Shown here in pieces: positions 24,878-35,247 of a DNA stretch of 56,999 bases. This DNA is from an uncultured Clostridia bacterium. GTDB lineage: Bacteria; Bacillota; Clostridia; Christensenellales; Borkfalkiaceae. Numbering within the stretch: the first letter of the stretch is position 1; each line of letters starts with the position of its first letter. Made by a program: the position numbers and the translations under genes. The DNA is taken from the NCBI GenBank assembly GCA_944343275.1, contig CALVMH010000011.1:1-56999 (forward strand), read 5' to 3'. The notes below the pieces were generated by a model that saw only the letters and a program-made list of their open reading frames with translations, did no database searches and was not told where the DNA came from.

Positions 24878-26058
24878 ATGAATTTCAGTTAAAGTACGGG
24901 TGCAATCCCAATCAGAAGCCCGCGCGCATCTTCATGGCGGACGGCGGCGATCTTCCCGTAGAGATCGTGAACGGACGTCCGGGATACATCAATTTCCTTG
25001 ATGCCTTCAATTCCTGGCAGCTCGTCAAAGAGGTCAAGGAGGCGACGGGAATGTGCGCGGCGACCAGCTTCAAGCACGTTTCGCCCACGTCGGCGGCGGT
25101 CGGAAAGCCGCTCTCCGATGCGCTCAAAAAGTCCTGTTTCGTGGACGACATCGCGGGGCTGGACGATTCGCCGCTCGCCTGTGCCTATGCAAGGGCGCGC
25201 GGGACGGACCGGATGTCCTCCTTCGGCGATTGGATCGCCCTCTCCGACGAGTGTGACGAGGTGACGGCAACGATCATCGCGCGCGAGGTGTCGGACGGCA
25301 TCATCGCGCCCGCCTATTCCCCCAAGGCGCTGGAAATCCTCAAACAGAAGCGCAAGGGCGGCTATAACATCGTAAAGATCGACCCTTCCTATGTTCCCGC
25401 CGAGATTGAAAGAAAACAGGTGTTCGGCATCACGTTCGAACAAGGCAGGAACAATTTCAAGATCGACCGCGCGCTGCTCGGCAACATCGTCACCAAAAAT
25501 AAGGAGCTGCCTACCGAAAAAGCCATCGATCTCATCATCTCGCTCATCACCTTAAAATACACGCAGTCCAACTCCGTGTGCTTTGCGGCGGACGGGCAGG
25601 CGATCGGCGTGGGCGCGGGGCAGCAGTCGCGCATCCACTGCACCCGCCTCGCGGCGCAGAAGGCAGACCTGTGGCATCTGCGTCAGCATGAAAAGGTGCT
25701 CTCTCTCAAATTTGCCGACGGCGTGGGAAGACCCGAAAAAAACAACATCATCGATATCTATCTCTCCGACGACGCGGACGAAGTGCTCGCGGAAGGCGCA
25801 TGGCAGAAGAACTTTGCCGTCCGTCCCGCACCCTTCACGCGGGAGGAGAAGGCGGAATACCTTGCGGGCATCACGGGGGTTTCCCTCGGTTCGGACGCAT
25901 TCTTCCCCTTCTCCGACAACATCGAACGCGCCTTCAAAAGCGGCGTTTCCTATGTGGCGGAACCGGGCGGCTCCGTGCGCGACGACCTCGTCATCGAGGC
26001 GGCGGATTCGCACAACATGGTGATGGCGTTCACGGGCATGCGCCTGTTCCATCACTGA
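24874..26058 (+). CDS. AICAR transformylase, stand-alone (PurH C-terminal domain type)
   Basis: A 394-residue protein, against about 510 for bifunctional PurH. It begins in the transformylase part: LKYGCNPNQKPA, then SFKHVSPTSAAVG with the catalytic Lys-His pair. DWIALSDECDEV, IAPAYSPKALEIL and AGQQSRIHCTRLA follow. It lacks the N-terminal MGS-like cyclohydrolase domain. It formylates AICAR with 10-formyl-THF; the PurO-like neighbour completes the ring closure. Confidence 0.9.
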   Translation: MNEFQLKYGCNPNQKPARIFMADGGDLPVEIVNGRPGYINFLDAFNSWQLVKEVKEATGMCAATSFKHVSPTSAAVGKPLSDALKKSCFVDDIAGLDDSPLACAYARARGTDRMSSFGDWIALSDECDEVTATIIAREVSDGIIAPAYSPKALEILKQKRKGGYNIVKIDPSYVPAEIERKQVFGITFEQGRNNFKIDRALLGNIVTKNKELPTEKAIDLIISLITLKYTQSNSVCFAADGQAIGVGAGQQSRIHCTRLAAQKADLWHLRQHEKVLSLKFADGVGRPEKNNIIDIYLSDDADEVLAEGAWQKNFAVRPAPFTREEKAEYLAGITGVSLGSDAFFPFSDNIERAFKSGVSYVAEPGGSVRDDLVIEAADSHNMVMAFTGMRLFHH

Positions 26059-26074
26059 GCAGCCGACAACATCA

Positions 26075-26105
26075 CGCGCAAACCTGTTTTGGACAGGTTT
26101 GCGCG
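26075..26105 (+). other. perfect hairpin between the AICAR transformylase gene and purD
   Basis: A 13-bp perfect stem (26075-26087 with 26093-26105) and 5-nt loop TTTGG, without a T run. It lies 29 bases before purD and may be a partial terminator or an mRNA processing site. Confidence 0.6.
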
Positions 26106-26133
26106 CAAGCATTTTCATAAAGAGGCAAACGAT

Positions 26134-27405
26134 ATGGATATTCTGGTCGTGGGCGGCGGCGGCAGGGAGCACGCCGTCATCAAGGCACTCAAAAAGAGCA
26201 GGCGCGCGGGGAAAATTTATGCGCTGCCCGGAAACGGCGGCATTGCGGCGGATGCCGAATGCCATCCCGTCAAGGCAACGGACATCGACGGCATCGTCGC
26301 GTTCGCCCGTTCGCACAAGGTGGATTTCGCCGTGGTCACGCCCGACGATCCCCTGTGCATGGGGTGCGTGGACGCCCTGGAAGCGGCGGGCATTCCCTGC
26401 TTCGGTCCCGACAAAAAGGCGGCGATCATTGAGGGGAGCAAGGTGTTTTCCAAAGCCCTCATGAAGAAGTACGGCATCCCGACGGCGGCGAGCGAGACGT
26501 TCACGGACGCGCAGGCGGCGCTTGCCTACCTGAAAACGGCAAGCTATCCCACCGTCATCAAAGCGGACGGGCTTGCGCTCGGCAAGGGCGCCGTCATCGT
26601 GCAAAACTATGCCGAGGCGGAACAGACCATCCGCGAAATGATGGTGGAAAAAGTCTTCGGTGCCAGCGGCGAACGCGTGCTCGTCGAAGAATTTCTGACG
26701 GGACCGGAGGTGTCCGTCCTGTCCTTTACGGACGGCAAGACGGTCATTCCCATGGTCTCTTCCATGGACCATAAGCGCGCGGGCGACGGCGATACGGGGC
26801 TGAACACGGGCGGCATGGGGACCGTCGCGCCCAACCCGTATTATACGAAGGAGATCGCCGACGAGTGCATGCGGACGATCTTCCTGCCCACCATGTCCGC
26901 GATGAACGCGGAAGGGCGCACGTTCAAGGGCTGCCTTTACTTCGGGCTCATGCTCACCAAGGACGGACCCAAGGTCATCGAGTATAACTGCCGCTTCGGC
27001 GATCCCGAGACGCAGGTGGTGCTGCCGCTTCTTGAAAGCGATCTATTGGAGATCATGCTCGCCGTGCGGGAGGGGCGCCTCACGCAGGATATGGTGCGTT
27101 TTTCGTCGGGCGCCGCCTGCTGCGTCGTGCTCGCATCCGCAGGGTATCCCAAAAAATATGCGACGGGCTATCCCGTCACCCTTCCCGAACCGGGCGAAGG
27201 GGAGGACATCTTCGTCGCGGGCGCAAAGTCGGAGGACGGCGTGCTCAAAACGGCGGGCGGCAGGGTGCTGGGCGCCGTTGCCACGGCGGACACGCTCCAA
27301 GGAGCGATCGGGCGGGCGTATGCGCTTGCGGATAAAATACACTTTGAAAACGCCTATATGCGCCGCGACATCGGAAAGCGCGCGCTCGCGGCGGAACGCG
27401 GCTAA
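26134..27405 (+). CDS. purD: phosphoribosylamine-glycine ligase
   Basis: A 423-residue ATP-grasp enzyme joining glycine to phosphoribosylamine. VVGGGGREHAVIKAL starts the N-terminal domain, IKADGLALGKGAV is the ATP lysine region, and LNTGGMGTVAPNP and YNCRFGDPETQ complete the active site. The start at 26134 begins the conserved MDILVVGGGG. The ribosome site is AGAGG. Confidence 0.96.
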   Translation: MDILVVGGGGREHAVIKALKKSRRAGKIYALPGNGGIAADAECHPVKATDIDGIVAFARSHKVDFAVVTPDDPLCMGCVDALEAAGIPCFGPDKKAAIIEGSKVFSKALMKKYGIPTAASETFTDAQAALAYLKTASYPTVIKADGLALGKGAVIVQNYAEAEQTIREMMVEKVFGASGERVLVEEFLTGPEVSVLSFTDGKTVIPMVSSMDHKRAGDGDTGLNTGGMGTVAPNPYYTKEIADECMRTIFLPTMSAMNAEGRTFKGCLYFGLMLTKDGPKVIEYNCRFGDPETQVVLPLLESDLLEIMLAVREGRLTQDMVRFSSGAACCVVLASAGYPKKYATGYPVTLPEPGEGEDIFVAGAKSEDGVLKTAGGRVLGAVATADTLQGAIGRAYALADKIHFENAYMRRDIGKRALAAERG

Positions 27406-27435
27406 CGCAGCAAAAAAAGATTGCAGGAGACGAGC

Positions 27436-30400
27436 ATGGTTTACAGGGTCTATGTAGAAAAGAAAGAGGGTTTCGACAACGAGGCGCGTGCGCTTCTTGC
27501 GGATGTCAGGGAGCTGCTCGGCATCACGGGCGTCACGCGCATCCGTCTTCTCAACCGCTATGACGCGGAGGATATCGGGGAAGAACTCTTCCGCAAGTGC
27601 GTGCACACCGTCTTTTCCGAGCCGCAGATGGACAGCGCTTCCGATTGCGTTGACCTTGCGGGGGCGCGCGTGTTCGCCGTCGAATATCTCCCGGGGCAGT
27701 TTGACCAGCGTGCAGACTCCGCGGCGCAGTGCATCCAGCTCATTTCGATGCAGCCCCGCCCCGTCATCCGCACGGCAAAGGTGTATGCCGTCTACGGAAC
27801 GTTCACGGAGGAGGCGCTGGAAGCGATCAAGCAGTACGTCATCAACCCCGTGGAGAGCCGCGAGGCGTCGCTTGCCCTGCCGGAAACGTTGAAGATCGCT
27901 CACCCCGTCCCTTCGGACGTCGCCGTGCTGACGGGCTTTTTGCAGCTCGGCAAGGCGGGGCTTGCCGACTTCGTCCGGCGCTATGAACTCGCCATGGACG
28001 AGGACGACATCGCCTTCTGTCAGGAATATTTCCGCAAGGAAGGCAGGGATCCGACGCTCACCGAGATCAGGATGCTCGACACCTATTGGTCGGATCACTG
28101 CCGACATACCACGTTCCTTACCACCATCGATTCCGTCACCTTCGGGGATGCGCTGCTGCAGCGGGCGTATGAAGATTACCTTGCCGCGCGGGAAGAGCTC
28201 GGAAGGACCAAGCCCGTCAACCTCATGGACGTGGGCACCATCGCCGCAAAACTTTTGAAAAAGCGCGGCATGCTCGAAGGGCTGGACGAATCGGAAGAGA
28301 TCAACGCCTGCACCGTCAAGGTGAAGGTGAACGTGGACGGCGAAGAGCAGGATTGGCTGCTCCTCTTCAAAAACGAGACGCACAATCACCCCACGGAGAT
28401 CGAGCCGTTCGGCGGCGCGGCGACCTGTATCGGCGGCGCCATCCGCGACCCGCTCTCCGGAAGGAGCTATGTCTATGCCGCCATGCGCGTGACGGGCGCG
28501 GGCGATCCGCTCCTTCCCGTAAAGGATACGATGAAGGGGAAGCTCCCGCAGCGCAAGATCGTCACCACGGCGGCGGCGGGGTATTCTTCCTACGGCAACC
28601 AGATCGGGCTTGCCACGGGGCAGGTGGACGAACTCTATCACCCCGGCTATGTCGCCAAACGGCTGGAGATCGGCGCGGTCATTGCGGCGACCCCGCAGGA
28701 GAACGTGCGCAGGGAAGTCCCCGCGCCCGGCGATAAGGTCATTTTGCTGGGCGGCAGAACGGGCAGGGACGGCTGCGGCGGCGCCACGGGTTCCAGCAAG
28801 TCGCACACGCTGCAATCGCTCACGCACTGCGGCGCGGAAGTGCAAAAGGGCAACGCGCCCGAAGAGCGCAAATTGCAGCGCCTCTTCCGCAATAAGGATG
28901 CCATGCTGCTCGTCAAGCGCTGCAACGATTTCGGCGCGGGCGGTGTGAGCGTCGCCATCGGCGAACTTGCCGACGGGCTGGACATCGACCTCAACGCCGT
29001 GCCCAAGAAGTACGACGGGCTGGACGGCACCGAACTTGCCATCTCCGAATCGCAGGAGCGCATGGCGGTCGTCGTCGAAGCGGACAAGACGGATGCGTTC
29101 ATCGCCCTTGCGGAGCGGGAGAACCTGGAGGCGACCGTCGTCGCCACCGTCACCGAAACGCCCCGCCTCGTCATGCGTTGGAACGGCAAGACCATCGTCG
29201 ACGTCTCGCGGGAGTTTCTGAATTCCAACGGCGCGGAAAAGCATATCCGCGTCGAGGCAAAAAAATGCGGCGATTGGCAGCGCCGCACGCAGGGCACCTT
29301 CCGCGAAAATTACGAACGTCTCGCGGGAGATCTCAACGTCTGCTCCAAGCGCGGGCTTTCGGAGCGCTTCGATTCCACCATCGGCGCGGGCACCGTTCTC
29401 ATGCCTTTCGGCGGGAAATATCAGCTCACGCCGCCGCAGGCGATGGTGCACCTCGTCTCCGTGGAGAAGGGACATACGGATACCGTCTCCTTCATGTCGT
29501 GGGGCGGCAATCCCTACGTCACCGAAAAAAGTCCCTATCACGGGGCATACCTCGCCGTCGTGGAGAGCGTGTGCAAGCTCGTCGCATCCGGGGCGTCGCT
29601 GGACGATACCTATCTTACCTTCCAGGAATATTTCTTAAAGCCGGGGCACGATGCGGCGCGCTGGGGGCAGCCGCTGTCGGCGCTGCTCGGTGCGTTCGAA
29701 GCGCAGAAAGAGCTCGGCATCGCCGCCATCGGCGGGAAGGACTCCATGAGCGGCACCTTCGAGCACATCGACGTTCCGCCCATGCTTGTCTCCTTCGCCG
29801 TGACGACGGGGAAGGCAGACGATGTCGTCACGCCGGAATTCAAGGGCGCGGGGCACAAGGTGGTGCTCCTGTCCCCCGAGTACGGGGAAAACGGGCTGCC
29901 CGTGACGGCGTCCCTCATGAACGTCATCGCCAAGACGACCGCGCTGCTGCGTTCCGGAAAGGCAGTCTCCGCATGGACGCCCGGCTACGGCGGCGTCGCG
30001 GAAGGCGTCATGAAGATGTGCTTCGGCAATATGGTGGGCTTTTCCTATGCGGACGGCGTGCAGGAGGATACGCTGTTCGGGTACCGGTACGGCTCGTTTA
30101 TTCTGGAACTTGCAGAAGACCTCTCCGTCGGCACGCCGCTCGGCGAAACGACGGCGGCAAACGCCGTGGTCTGCCGAGGCGAGCGGCTGCTGCTCGGCGA
30201 TCTTTTGAAAATTTATGAAGAGAAGCTCGAACCTGTCTATGCCTGCAATATTCCCGCACCCGCGGAACAGGTCTCGAACGTCACCTTCCGCACGCACAGC
30301 GCGCTTGCAAGCGAAGTCAAATTTGCAAAGCCGCGGGTGCTCATTCCCGTGTTCCCCGGCACCAACTGCGAATACGATACGGCAAAGGCATTTGCCGATG

Positions 30401-31125
30401 CGGGCGCGCAGCCGGAAATTTTCGTCATCCGCAACCGCACGGCGGAGGAGGTCGCCCGTTCCGCGGCGGACTTTGCGGACAAAGTGCGTTCTTCGCAGAT
30501 CGTCTTCATTCCGGGCGGATTTTCGGGCGGGGACGAACCGGACGGCTCCGGCAAGTTCATCACGGCGTTCTTCCGCGGCGAACGCGTCAAGGAGGAAGTG
30601 ACCCGCCTTCTCGACGAGCGCCGTGGGCTGATGGGCGGCATCTGCAACGGGTTCCAGGCGCTCATCAAGCTCGGACTCGTGCCCTACGGCAAGATCATCG
30701 ACACCGACGAACATTGCCCTACGCTCACCTATAACAACATCGCGCGCCACCAATCGCGTATCGTGCGCGTGCGCGTTGCGAGCGTGCAGTCGCCGTGGCT
30801 CTCCCTCGTGGAGGCGGGACAGGTGTTCTCCGTTCCCATTTCGCACGGGGAAGGCAAGTTCGTCGCAAGCCGCGCGCTCATCGAGCAGCTCGCGGAGAAC
30901 GGACAGATCATGACGCAGTACGTCGATCTTTCGGACAATGCCTCGATGGACGTACACTTCAACCCCAACGGCTCCGCGGCTGCCATCGAGGGCATCCTTT
31001 CGCCCGATGGCAGGGTGTTCGGCAAGATGGGGCATTCCGAACGCAAGGGCGCGGGGCTCTACAAGAACGTGCCCGGCGAATACGACATGAAGCTCTTTGA
31101 GAGTGCCGTCCGTTATTTCCGCTGA
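27436..31125 (+). CDS. purL: FGAM synthase, single-chain PurL with glutaminase domain
   Basis: A 1229-residue enzyme turning FGAR, ATP and glutamine into FGAM. The N-terminal PurS-like part is followed by the two PurL halves: [19 protein letters not shown] and [16 protein letters not shown] in the first, [11 protein letters not shown] in the second. The C-terminal glutamine amidotransferase domain has Cys1070 in GGICNGFQ and the catalytic His in SHGEGKF. The whole is fused, unlike the PurS-PurQ-PurL trio of Bacillus. The start at 27436 follows GCAGGAGA; the open frame begins 15 bases earlier at a TTG that has no better site. Confidence 0.96.
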   Translation: MVYRVYVEKKEGFDNEARALLADVRELLGITGVTRIRLLNRYDAEDIGEELFRKCVHTVFSEPQMDSASDCVDLAGARVFAVEYLPGQFDQRADSAAQCIQLISMQPRPVIRTAKVYAVYGTFTEEALEAIKQYVINPVESREASLALPETLKIAHPVPSDVAVLTGFLQLGKAGLADFVRRYELAMDEDDIAFCQEYFRKEGRDPTLTEIRMLDTYWSDHCRHTTFLTTIDSVTFGDALLQRAYEDYLAAREELGRTKPVNLMDVGTIAAKLLKKRGMLEGLDESEEINACTVKVKVNVDGEEQDWLLLFKNETHNHPTEIEPFGGAATCIGGAIRDPLSGRSYVYAAMRVTGAGDPLLPVKDTMKGKLPQRKIVTTAAAGYSSYGNQIGLATGQVDELYHPGYVAKRLEIGAVIAATPQENVRREVPAPGDKVILLGGRTGRDGCGGATGSSKSHTLQSLTHCGAEVQKGNAPEERKLQRLFRNKDAMLLVKRCNDFGAGGVSVAIGELADGLDIDLNAVPKKYDGLDGTELAISESQERMAVVVEADKTDAFIALAERENLEATVVATVTETPRLVMRWNGKTIVDVSREFLNSNGAEKHIRVEAKKCGDWQRRTQGTFRENYERLAGDLNVCSKRGLSERFDSTIGAGTVLMPFGGKYQLTPPQAMVHLVSVEKGHTDTVSFMSWGGNPYVTEKSPYHGAYLAVVESVCKLVASGASLDDTYLTFQEYFLKPGHDAARWGQPLSALLGAFEAQKELGIAAIGGKDSMSGTFEHIDVPPMLVSFAVTTGKADDVVTPEFKGAGHKVVLLSPEYGENGLPVTASLMNVIAKTTALLRSGKAVSAWTPGYGGVAEGVMKMCFGNMVGFSYADGVQEDTLFGYRYGSFILELAEDLSVGTPLGETTAANAVVCRGERLLLGDLLKIYEEKLEPVYACNIPAPAEQVSNVTFRTHSALASEVKFAKPRVLIPVFPGTNCEYDTAKAFADAGAQPEIFVIRNRTAEEVARSAADFADKVRSSQIVFIPGGFSGGDEPDGSGKFITAFFRGERVKEEVTRLLDERRGLMGGICNGFQALIKLGLVPYGKIIDTDEHCPTLTYNNIARHQSRIVRVRVASVQSPWLSLVEAGQVFSVPISHGEGKFVASRALIEQLAENGQIMTQYVDLSDNASMDVHFNPNGSAAAIEGILSPDGRVFGKMGHSERKGAGLYKNVPGEYDMKLFESAVRYFR

Positions 31126-31150
31126 TCGGCAAAAGGAGAGAGGAGAACAG

Positions 31151-32815
31151 ATGAAGAGCGATATCGAGATCGCGCAGAGCGCGAAGTTGAAGCCCGTTCT
31201 TGACGTTGCAAAGAGCGTCGGGCTTGCGGAGGACGACATCGAATATTACGGAAAGTACAAGGCGAAGATCTCGCTTTCCGTCATGTCGCGCGCCCAAAAG
31301 AGCGGCAAACTCATCCTTGTCACCGCCATCACGCCCACGCCCGCAGGCGAGGGCAAGACGACCACCACCATCGGGCTTGCGGACGGCATGCGCCGTCTCG
31401 GCAAAAACGTCGTCGTGGCGCTGCGCGAGCCGTCGCTCGGTCCCGTGTTCGGCGTCAAGGGGGGCGCCGCGGGCGGCGGGTATGCGCAGGTGGTGCCCAT
31501 GGAGGACATCAACCTGCACTTCACGGGGGACGCCCATGCCGTGGGCGCCGCCAACAACCTGCTTGCCGCCATGCTCGACAACCATATTTTCCAGGGGAAC
31601 GCGCTCGGCATCGACAAGGACAGCATCACATGGAAGCGCTGCGTGGATATGAATGACCGTCAGCTGCGCTTTTTGGAGGACGGTCTGGGCGGCGGCAAGA
31701 ACGGCGTTCCGCGCAGGGACGGGTTCGACATCACCGTCGCCAGCGAGGTGATGGCGATTTTGTGCCTTGCCACGTCGCTCTCCGACCTGAAAGCCCGCCT
31801 CGCGCGCATCGTCGTCGGATATACCTATGAGGGCAAGCCCGTCACGGCGGGCGATCTGAAGGCGGCGGGTGCGATGTGCGCGCTGCTCAAAGACGCCCTG
31901 AAACCCAATCTCGTTCAGACGCTCGAAGGGACGCCCGCCATCGTACACGGCGGACCCTTCGCCAACATCGCGCACGGATGCAACTCCGTCATTGCCACGC
32001 GCACGGCGCTCTCCCTCGGCGATTATGTCGTCACGGAAGCGGGGTTCGGTGCCGACCTCGGCGCGGAAAAGTTCCTCGACATCAAGTGCCGCAGCGCGGG
32101 GCTCAGACCCGACGCCTGCGTGGTTGTTGCCACCGTCCGCGCGCTCAAAATGCACGGCGGCGTGCAGAAACAGGACCTCGGCAGGGAGGACCTTGCGGCG
32201 CTCGGACGGGGATTGCCCAATCTTTTGCGGCATGTTGCGAATATGCAGCAGGTGTACGGGCTTCCCACGGTCGTCGCGCTCAACCGCTTTCCGACGGATA
32301 CCGACGCGGAGATCGCGCTCGTCATGCAAGAGTGCAGGGCGCTCGGTGTGGAGACGGCGCTCTCCACCGTCTGGGCGGACGGCGGAAAGGGGGGCGAGGC
32401 GCTCGCGCGCGAGGTCGTCGCCCTGTGCGAACGCGGGAGCGATTTCAGGTTCTGCTACGAGGCGGCGCTTCCGCTCAAAGAGAAGATCGGTGCCATCGTC
32501 ACCAAGGTGTACGGCGGCGACGGCGTCGTATATACGCCTGAGGCGGAGGCGGACATCGCCCGTATCGAGGGGCACGGCTTCGGAAAACTGCCCGTCTGCA
32601 TGGCAAAGACGCAGTATTCCTTCTCGGACGACGCCAAAAAATTGGGCGCGCCGTCACAGTTCATCGTCACGGTGCGCGGGGCAAAGGTGTCTGCGGGGGC
32701 AGGATTTGTCGTCGTATATACGGGGAACATCCTCACCATGCCGGGGCTGCCGCCCGTGCCCGCGGCGGAGAAGATCGACGTGGACGAAAACGGCGTCATC
32801 ACGGGGCTGTTCTGA
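31151..32815 (+). CDS. fhs: formate-tetrahydrofolate ligase
   Basis: A 554-residue ATP-dependent ligase making 10-formyl-THF from formate and [20 protein letters not shown] is the ATP loop. [21 protein letters not shown]-type and [17 protein letters not shown] segments are family hallmarks. Its place at the end of the pur operon fits its product, which PurN and the AICAR transformylase both consume. GGAGAGAGGAG precedes the ATG. Its TGA overlaps the mutY ATG by one base. Confidence 0.96.
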   Translation: MKSDIEIAQSAKLKPVLDVAKSVGLAEDDIEYYGKYKAKISLSVMSRAQKSGKLILVTAITPTPAGEGKTTTTIGLADGMRRLGKNVVVALREPSLGPVFGVKGGAAGGGYAQVVPMEDINLHFTGDAHAVGAANNLLAAMLDNHIFQGNALGIDKDSITWKRCVDMNDRQLRFLEDGLGGGKNGVPRRDGFDITVASEVMAILCLATSLSDLKARLARIVVGYTYEGKPVTAGDLKAAGAMCALLKDALKPNLVQTLEGTPAIVHGGPFANIAHGCNSVIATRTALSLGDYVVTEAGFGADLGAEKFLDIKCRSAGLRPDACVVVATVRALKMHGGVQKQDLGREDLAALGRGLPNLLRHVANMQQVYGLPTVVALNRFPTDTDAEIALVMQECRALGVETALSTVWADGGKGGEALAREVVALCERGSDFRFCYEAALPLKEKIGAIVTKVYGGDGVVYTPEAEADIARIEGHGFGKLPVCMAKTQYSFSDDAKKLGAPSQFIVTVRGAKVSAGAGFVVVYTGNILTMPGLPPVPAAEKIDVDENGVITGLF

Positions 32816-33807
32816 TGCAGAAAGAACGTTTGCAGCAAGCGGTACCGCGCCTTCTGGCGTGGTACCGTATTCATAAGCGCGACCTTCCGTGGCGACATGA
32901 CCGCACACCGTATACGGCGCTTGTCGCCGAGCTCATGTTGCAGCAGACGCGCGTCGAGGCGGTGAAGGAGCGTTACGTCGCCTTTCTTGCACGCTTTCCC
33001 TCGGCGCGGGCGCTCGCCGGCGCTTCCGAGGAGGAAGTGCTCAAACTCTGGGAAGGGCTGGGCTACTATTCCCGCGCGCGCAATCTGCACAGGGCGGCAA
33101 AGATCATTGCGGAACACGGCTTTCCCACGACGTTTGCGGGCGTGCGCGCCCTTCCGGGGGTGGGGGATTATACGGCGGGGGCGGTGTGCTCCATTGCCTT
33201 GGGGCTTCCCGTGCCCGCCGTGGACGGGAACGTACTGCGCGTTTTAAGCCGCCTGTATGCGGATGATTCCAACGTGGACGACGGCGCGGTGCGGGCGCGC
33301 TATGCCGCCCTGCTCGGCGAAGTCTATCCGCCCGAAACGGCGGACTTCTGCGAGGCGCTCATGGAACTCGGCGCCATCGTCTGCGTGCCCAACGGACCGC
33401 CGATGTGCGGGGCATGTCCGTGGGCGGGACTCTGCAAGGCACATCTCGGGGGTGCAGAGGCGCGCTTTCCCGTGCGCGCAAAGAAGAGCGCGCGGCGCAT
33501 CGTGCATGCCACGGTGTGCGTGCTGCGCTGCGGCGGCAGATATGCGCTCGAAAAGCGCCCCGCAAAGGGGCTTCTGGCGGGACTGTGGCAATTTCCCTTG
33601 TTCGAGGGGGAGGCGCCCGCGTTCGGGGAAGCGCTCGCGGAAAAACATGCCAAGCACGTCTTCACCCATGTCGAATGGCACATGACGGGCAGGCTTGTAG
33701 AGACGGAAAGCGAACTTGCGCCCTACGTCTGGGTGACGGCGCGCGAACTGCGGGAAACCTACGCGCTTCCCTCCGCTTTCCGCGCATTCACGGAGTGGGT
33801 GACGTAA
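32815..33807 (+). CDS. mutY: A/G-specific adenine DNA glycosylase
   Basis: A 330-residue repair enzyme removing adenine opposite 8-oxoguanine. LPGVGDYTAGAVCSIALG is the helix-hairpin-helix, and the following PAVDGNV holds the catalytic Asp. The Fe-S ligands are CVPNGPPMCGACPWAGLC, in a C-x7-C-x2-C-x5-C spacing, one residue longer than the textbook x6. A C-terminal NUDIX-like domain recognises 8-oxoG. It is joined to fhs by a one-base overlap and is likely co-transcribed with the pur operon. Confidence 0.93.
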   Translation: MQKERLQQAVPRLLAWYRIHKRDLPWRHDRTPYTALVAELMLQQTRVEAVKERYVAFLARFPSARALAGASEEEVLKLWEGLGYYSRARNLHRAAKIIAEHGFPTTFAGVRALPGVGDYTAGAVCSIALGLPVPAVDGNVLRVLSRLYADDSNVDDGAVRARYAALLGEVYPPETADFCEALMELGAIVCVPNGPPMCGACPWAGLCKAHLGGAEARFPVRAKKSARRIVHATVCVLRCGGRYALEKRPAKGLLAGLWQFPLFEGEAPAFGEALAEKHAKHVFTHVEWHMTGRLVETESELAPYVWVTARELRETYALPSAFRAFTEWVT

Positions 33808-33822
33808 GACCCCGATAAGCGG

Positions 33823-33851
33823 TTTACTTTTTGCGGGAAGTGTGCTATAAT
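33823..33851 (+). promoter_or_regulatory. ruvX promoter, leaderless layout
   Basis: TTTACT (33823-33828), 17-bp spacer, extended TGc and TATAAT (33846-33851). The ATG begins seven bases after the -10. A GGAG lies within these bases but is too close to act as a ribosome site. Confidence 0.75.
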
Positions 33852-33857
33852 CGGAGC

Positions 33858-34295
33858 ATGACAGAACAGCTCGTCGCATTCGATGTGGGGGACAGGCGCG
33901 TCGGTGTTGCGTTCAGCGACCCGTTCAGAAATTACGCCGTTCCCTCCGATACCTATTTCCGCACGGGAGATTTTGCGTCCGACATCCGGGCGCTGGCAGA
34001 CATTGCGCGCGCGCGGGGTGTCGTCACCGCCGTTCTGGGGCTTCCGCTCAACCGGGACGGAACGGAGAGCGTGCAGAGCGAAAAGACGCGCCGTTTTGCC
34101 GCCGCGCTCGAAGCGGAGGGGCTTTGCGTCGTGTTCGAGGACGAACGCTATACGACGCGCGCCGCACGGGACGACCTCATCGGCATGGGCGTCTCGCAGA
34201 AGAAGGATAAGAAAAAGAAGCAGGTGGATTCCATCGCCGCCGCCTATATTCTGGAAAGTTATCTCGCAAAACAACGCCAAGGAGCACAGACATGA
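33858..34295 (+). CDS. ruvX: YqgF/RuvX-type putative Holliday junction resolvase
   Basis: A 145-residue RNase H-fold nuclease. AFDVGDRRVGVAFSD (6-20) holds the first catalytic Asp. GLPLNRDGTES and VFEDERYTTRAA follow, and DKKKKQVDSIAAAYILESYL carries the last Asp. The family is linked to Holliday-junction resolution and 16S rRNA 5' end processing. The start at 33858 is favoured by the promoter. It overlaps the next gene as ATGA. Confidence 0.9.
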   Translation: MTEQLVAFDVGDRRVGVAFSDPFRNYAVPSDTYFRTGDFASDIRALADIARARGVVTAVLGLPLNRDGTESVQSEKTRRFAAALEAEGLCVVFEDERYTTRAARDDLIGMGVSQKKDKKKKQVDSIAAAYILESYLAKQRQGAQT

Positions 34296-34636
34296 AAGAG
34301 GAACGCAACGACTATACCGAGGACAACATCGTCGAACTTGTGGACGACGACGGCAAGACCTATCGCTACGAGCACCTTCTCACCTTTTCGTATAAGGGAA
34401 AATGGTATTGCGCGCTGACGCAGCTCGCCGAAGCAGCCGAGGCATCGGAGGAGGATGATGCGGAGGAAGTTGCCATCTACCGCATCGAGGGCGACGAGGA
34501 GGACGAGCGGCTTGTGCAGATCGAGGACGACGACGAGCTCGACGAGGCGTTCGCCGAATTCTGCGCGCAGTATGAGGACTTTGAGGACGCCGACGAAGCC
34601 GCCATGCTGGACGGAGCGGAAGAGGACGATCTGTAA
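34292..34636 (+). CDS. DUF1292 protein
   Basis: A 114-residue acidic protein of the DUF1292 (YrzB-like) family. The N-terminal half, DNIVELVDDDGKTYRYEHLLTF and YCALTQL, is the conserved small beta domain. The C-terminal half is mostly Asp and Glu. In many Firmicutes it sits next to ruvX, as here, and often alaS. Function unknown; cytoplasmic. Confidence 0.85.
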   Translation: MKEERNDYTEDNIVELVDDDGKTYRYEHLLTFSYKGKWYCALTQLAEAAEASEEDDAEEVAIYRIEGDEEDERLVQIEDDDELDEAFAEFCAQYEDFEDADEAAMLDGAEEDDL

Positions 34637-34753
34637 AGCGCCTTTTTGCGTCTGCCGCATTCCCGATGAACGCCTGCGTCCCGCGCGATGCGCGGAGCGC
34701 GCCTTCCTGTTCGTCGGCGCGCCGCTGCGGCTGCACGGCAGAAATTTTTTTGC

Positions 34754-34780
34754 AAGAAGGCTTGACAGCCTTCTTTTTTT
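34754..34780 (+). terminator. terminator overlapping the next promoter
   Basis: A 9-bp stem AAGAAGGCT/AGCCTTCTT (34754-34762 with 34767-34775), loop TGAC and a run of seven T. The -35 box of the following promoter lies in its loop and the T run lies in the promoter spacer. Confidence 0.85.
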
Positions 34781-34790
34781 ATGCTATAAT
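34762..34790 (+). promoter_or_regulatory. promoter of the perR-like gene
   Basis: TTGACA (34762-34767), 17-bp spacer, TATAAT (34785-34790): a consensus promoter. Confidence 0.88.
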
Positions 34791-34815
34791 CTTATCAAGA
34801 TTAAATCCTGATAAG
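34791..34815. promoter_or_regulatory. operator-like palindrome at the start of transcription
   Basis: CTTATCA (34791-34797) and TGATAAG (34809-34815), with a nested GATT-A-AATC, form a 25-bp palindrome with one mismatched pair, centred at 34803. It begins right after the -10 and runs into the ribosome site, so a bound repressor would block transcription. Size and position suit autoregulation by the Fur/PerR-type protein encoded next. Confidence 0.65.
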
Positions 34816-34824
34816 GAGAATGAT

Positions 34825-35235
34825 ATGGCGGGAGCGCCGCGCAATACCAAGCAAAAGCAGGCGGTGTACGAGGCATTGCAGCGCCTCGGTCATCCGACCG
34901 CGACCGAGGTGTATGAAAGCGTCCGCGCCGTTCATCCCGGGGTCTCGCGCGGGACGGTGTTCCGCGTGTTGGGCGGATTCGCCGCGAGCGGGCAGGTGCG
35001 CAGACTGACGCTGGCAGACAGTGATGCGCGCTTCGACGCGACGCTTGCGCCGCACGCGCACGGCAGATGCCGCATCTGCGGGCGGGTGTGCGACATTTTT
35101 CTGCCCGACTATGCCGCGGTTGCGGCGGGGGCGATCTGCGGCGGTTTTCATGTGGAAGGCTGGGACGTGGAATTTACGGGACTTTGCAAGGATTGCAACG
35201 AGGAACAAATGCGTGCAAACGCAAATGAAGAATAA
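34825..35235 (+). CDS. Fur-family regulator, PerR-like
   Basis: A 136-residue protein. The N-terminal winged helix (about 8-60) has HPTATEVYESV and SRGTVFRVL. DARFDATLAPHAHGRCRICG gives the regulatory metal site. The pairs CRICG and CKDC near the C-terminus form the structural zinc site. Together with a rubrerythrin gene 12 bases downstream, it is best read as a peroxide-sensing PerR; a Zur or Fur role is not excluded. AAGGAG precedes the ATG and lies within the operator palindrome. Confidence 0.85.
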   Translation: MAGAPRNTKQKQAVYEALQRLGHPTATEVYESVRAVHPGVSRGTVFRVLGGFAASGQVRRLTLADSDARFDATLAPHAHGRCRICGRVCDIFLPDYAAVAAGAICGGFHVEGWDVEFTGLCKDCNEEQMRANANEE

Positions 35236-35247
35236 AGGAGAACGATC

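Noticed and set aside
27043-29541. A very long open frame (832 codons) on the minus strand opposite purL
   Set aside because: GC-rich DNA gives few stops in antisense frames; the plus strand encodes full PurD and PurL motifs and this frame resembles no protein.
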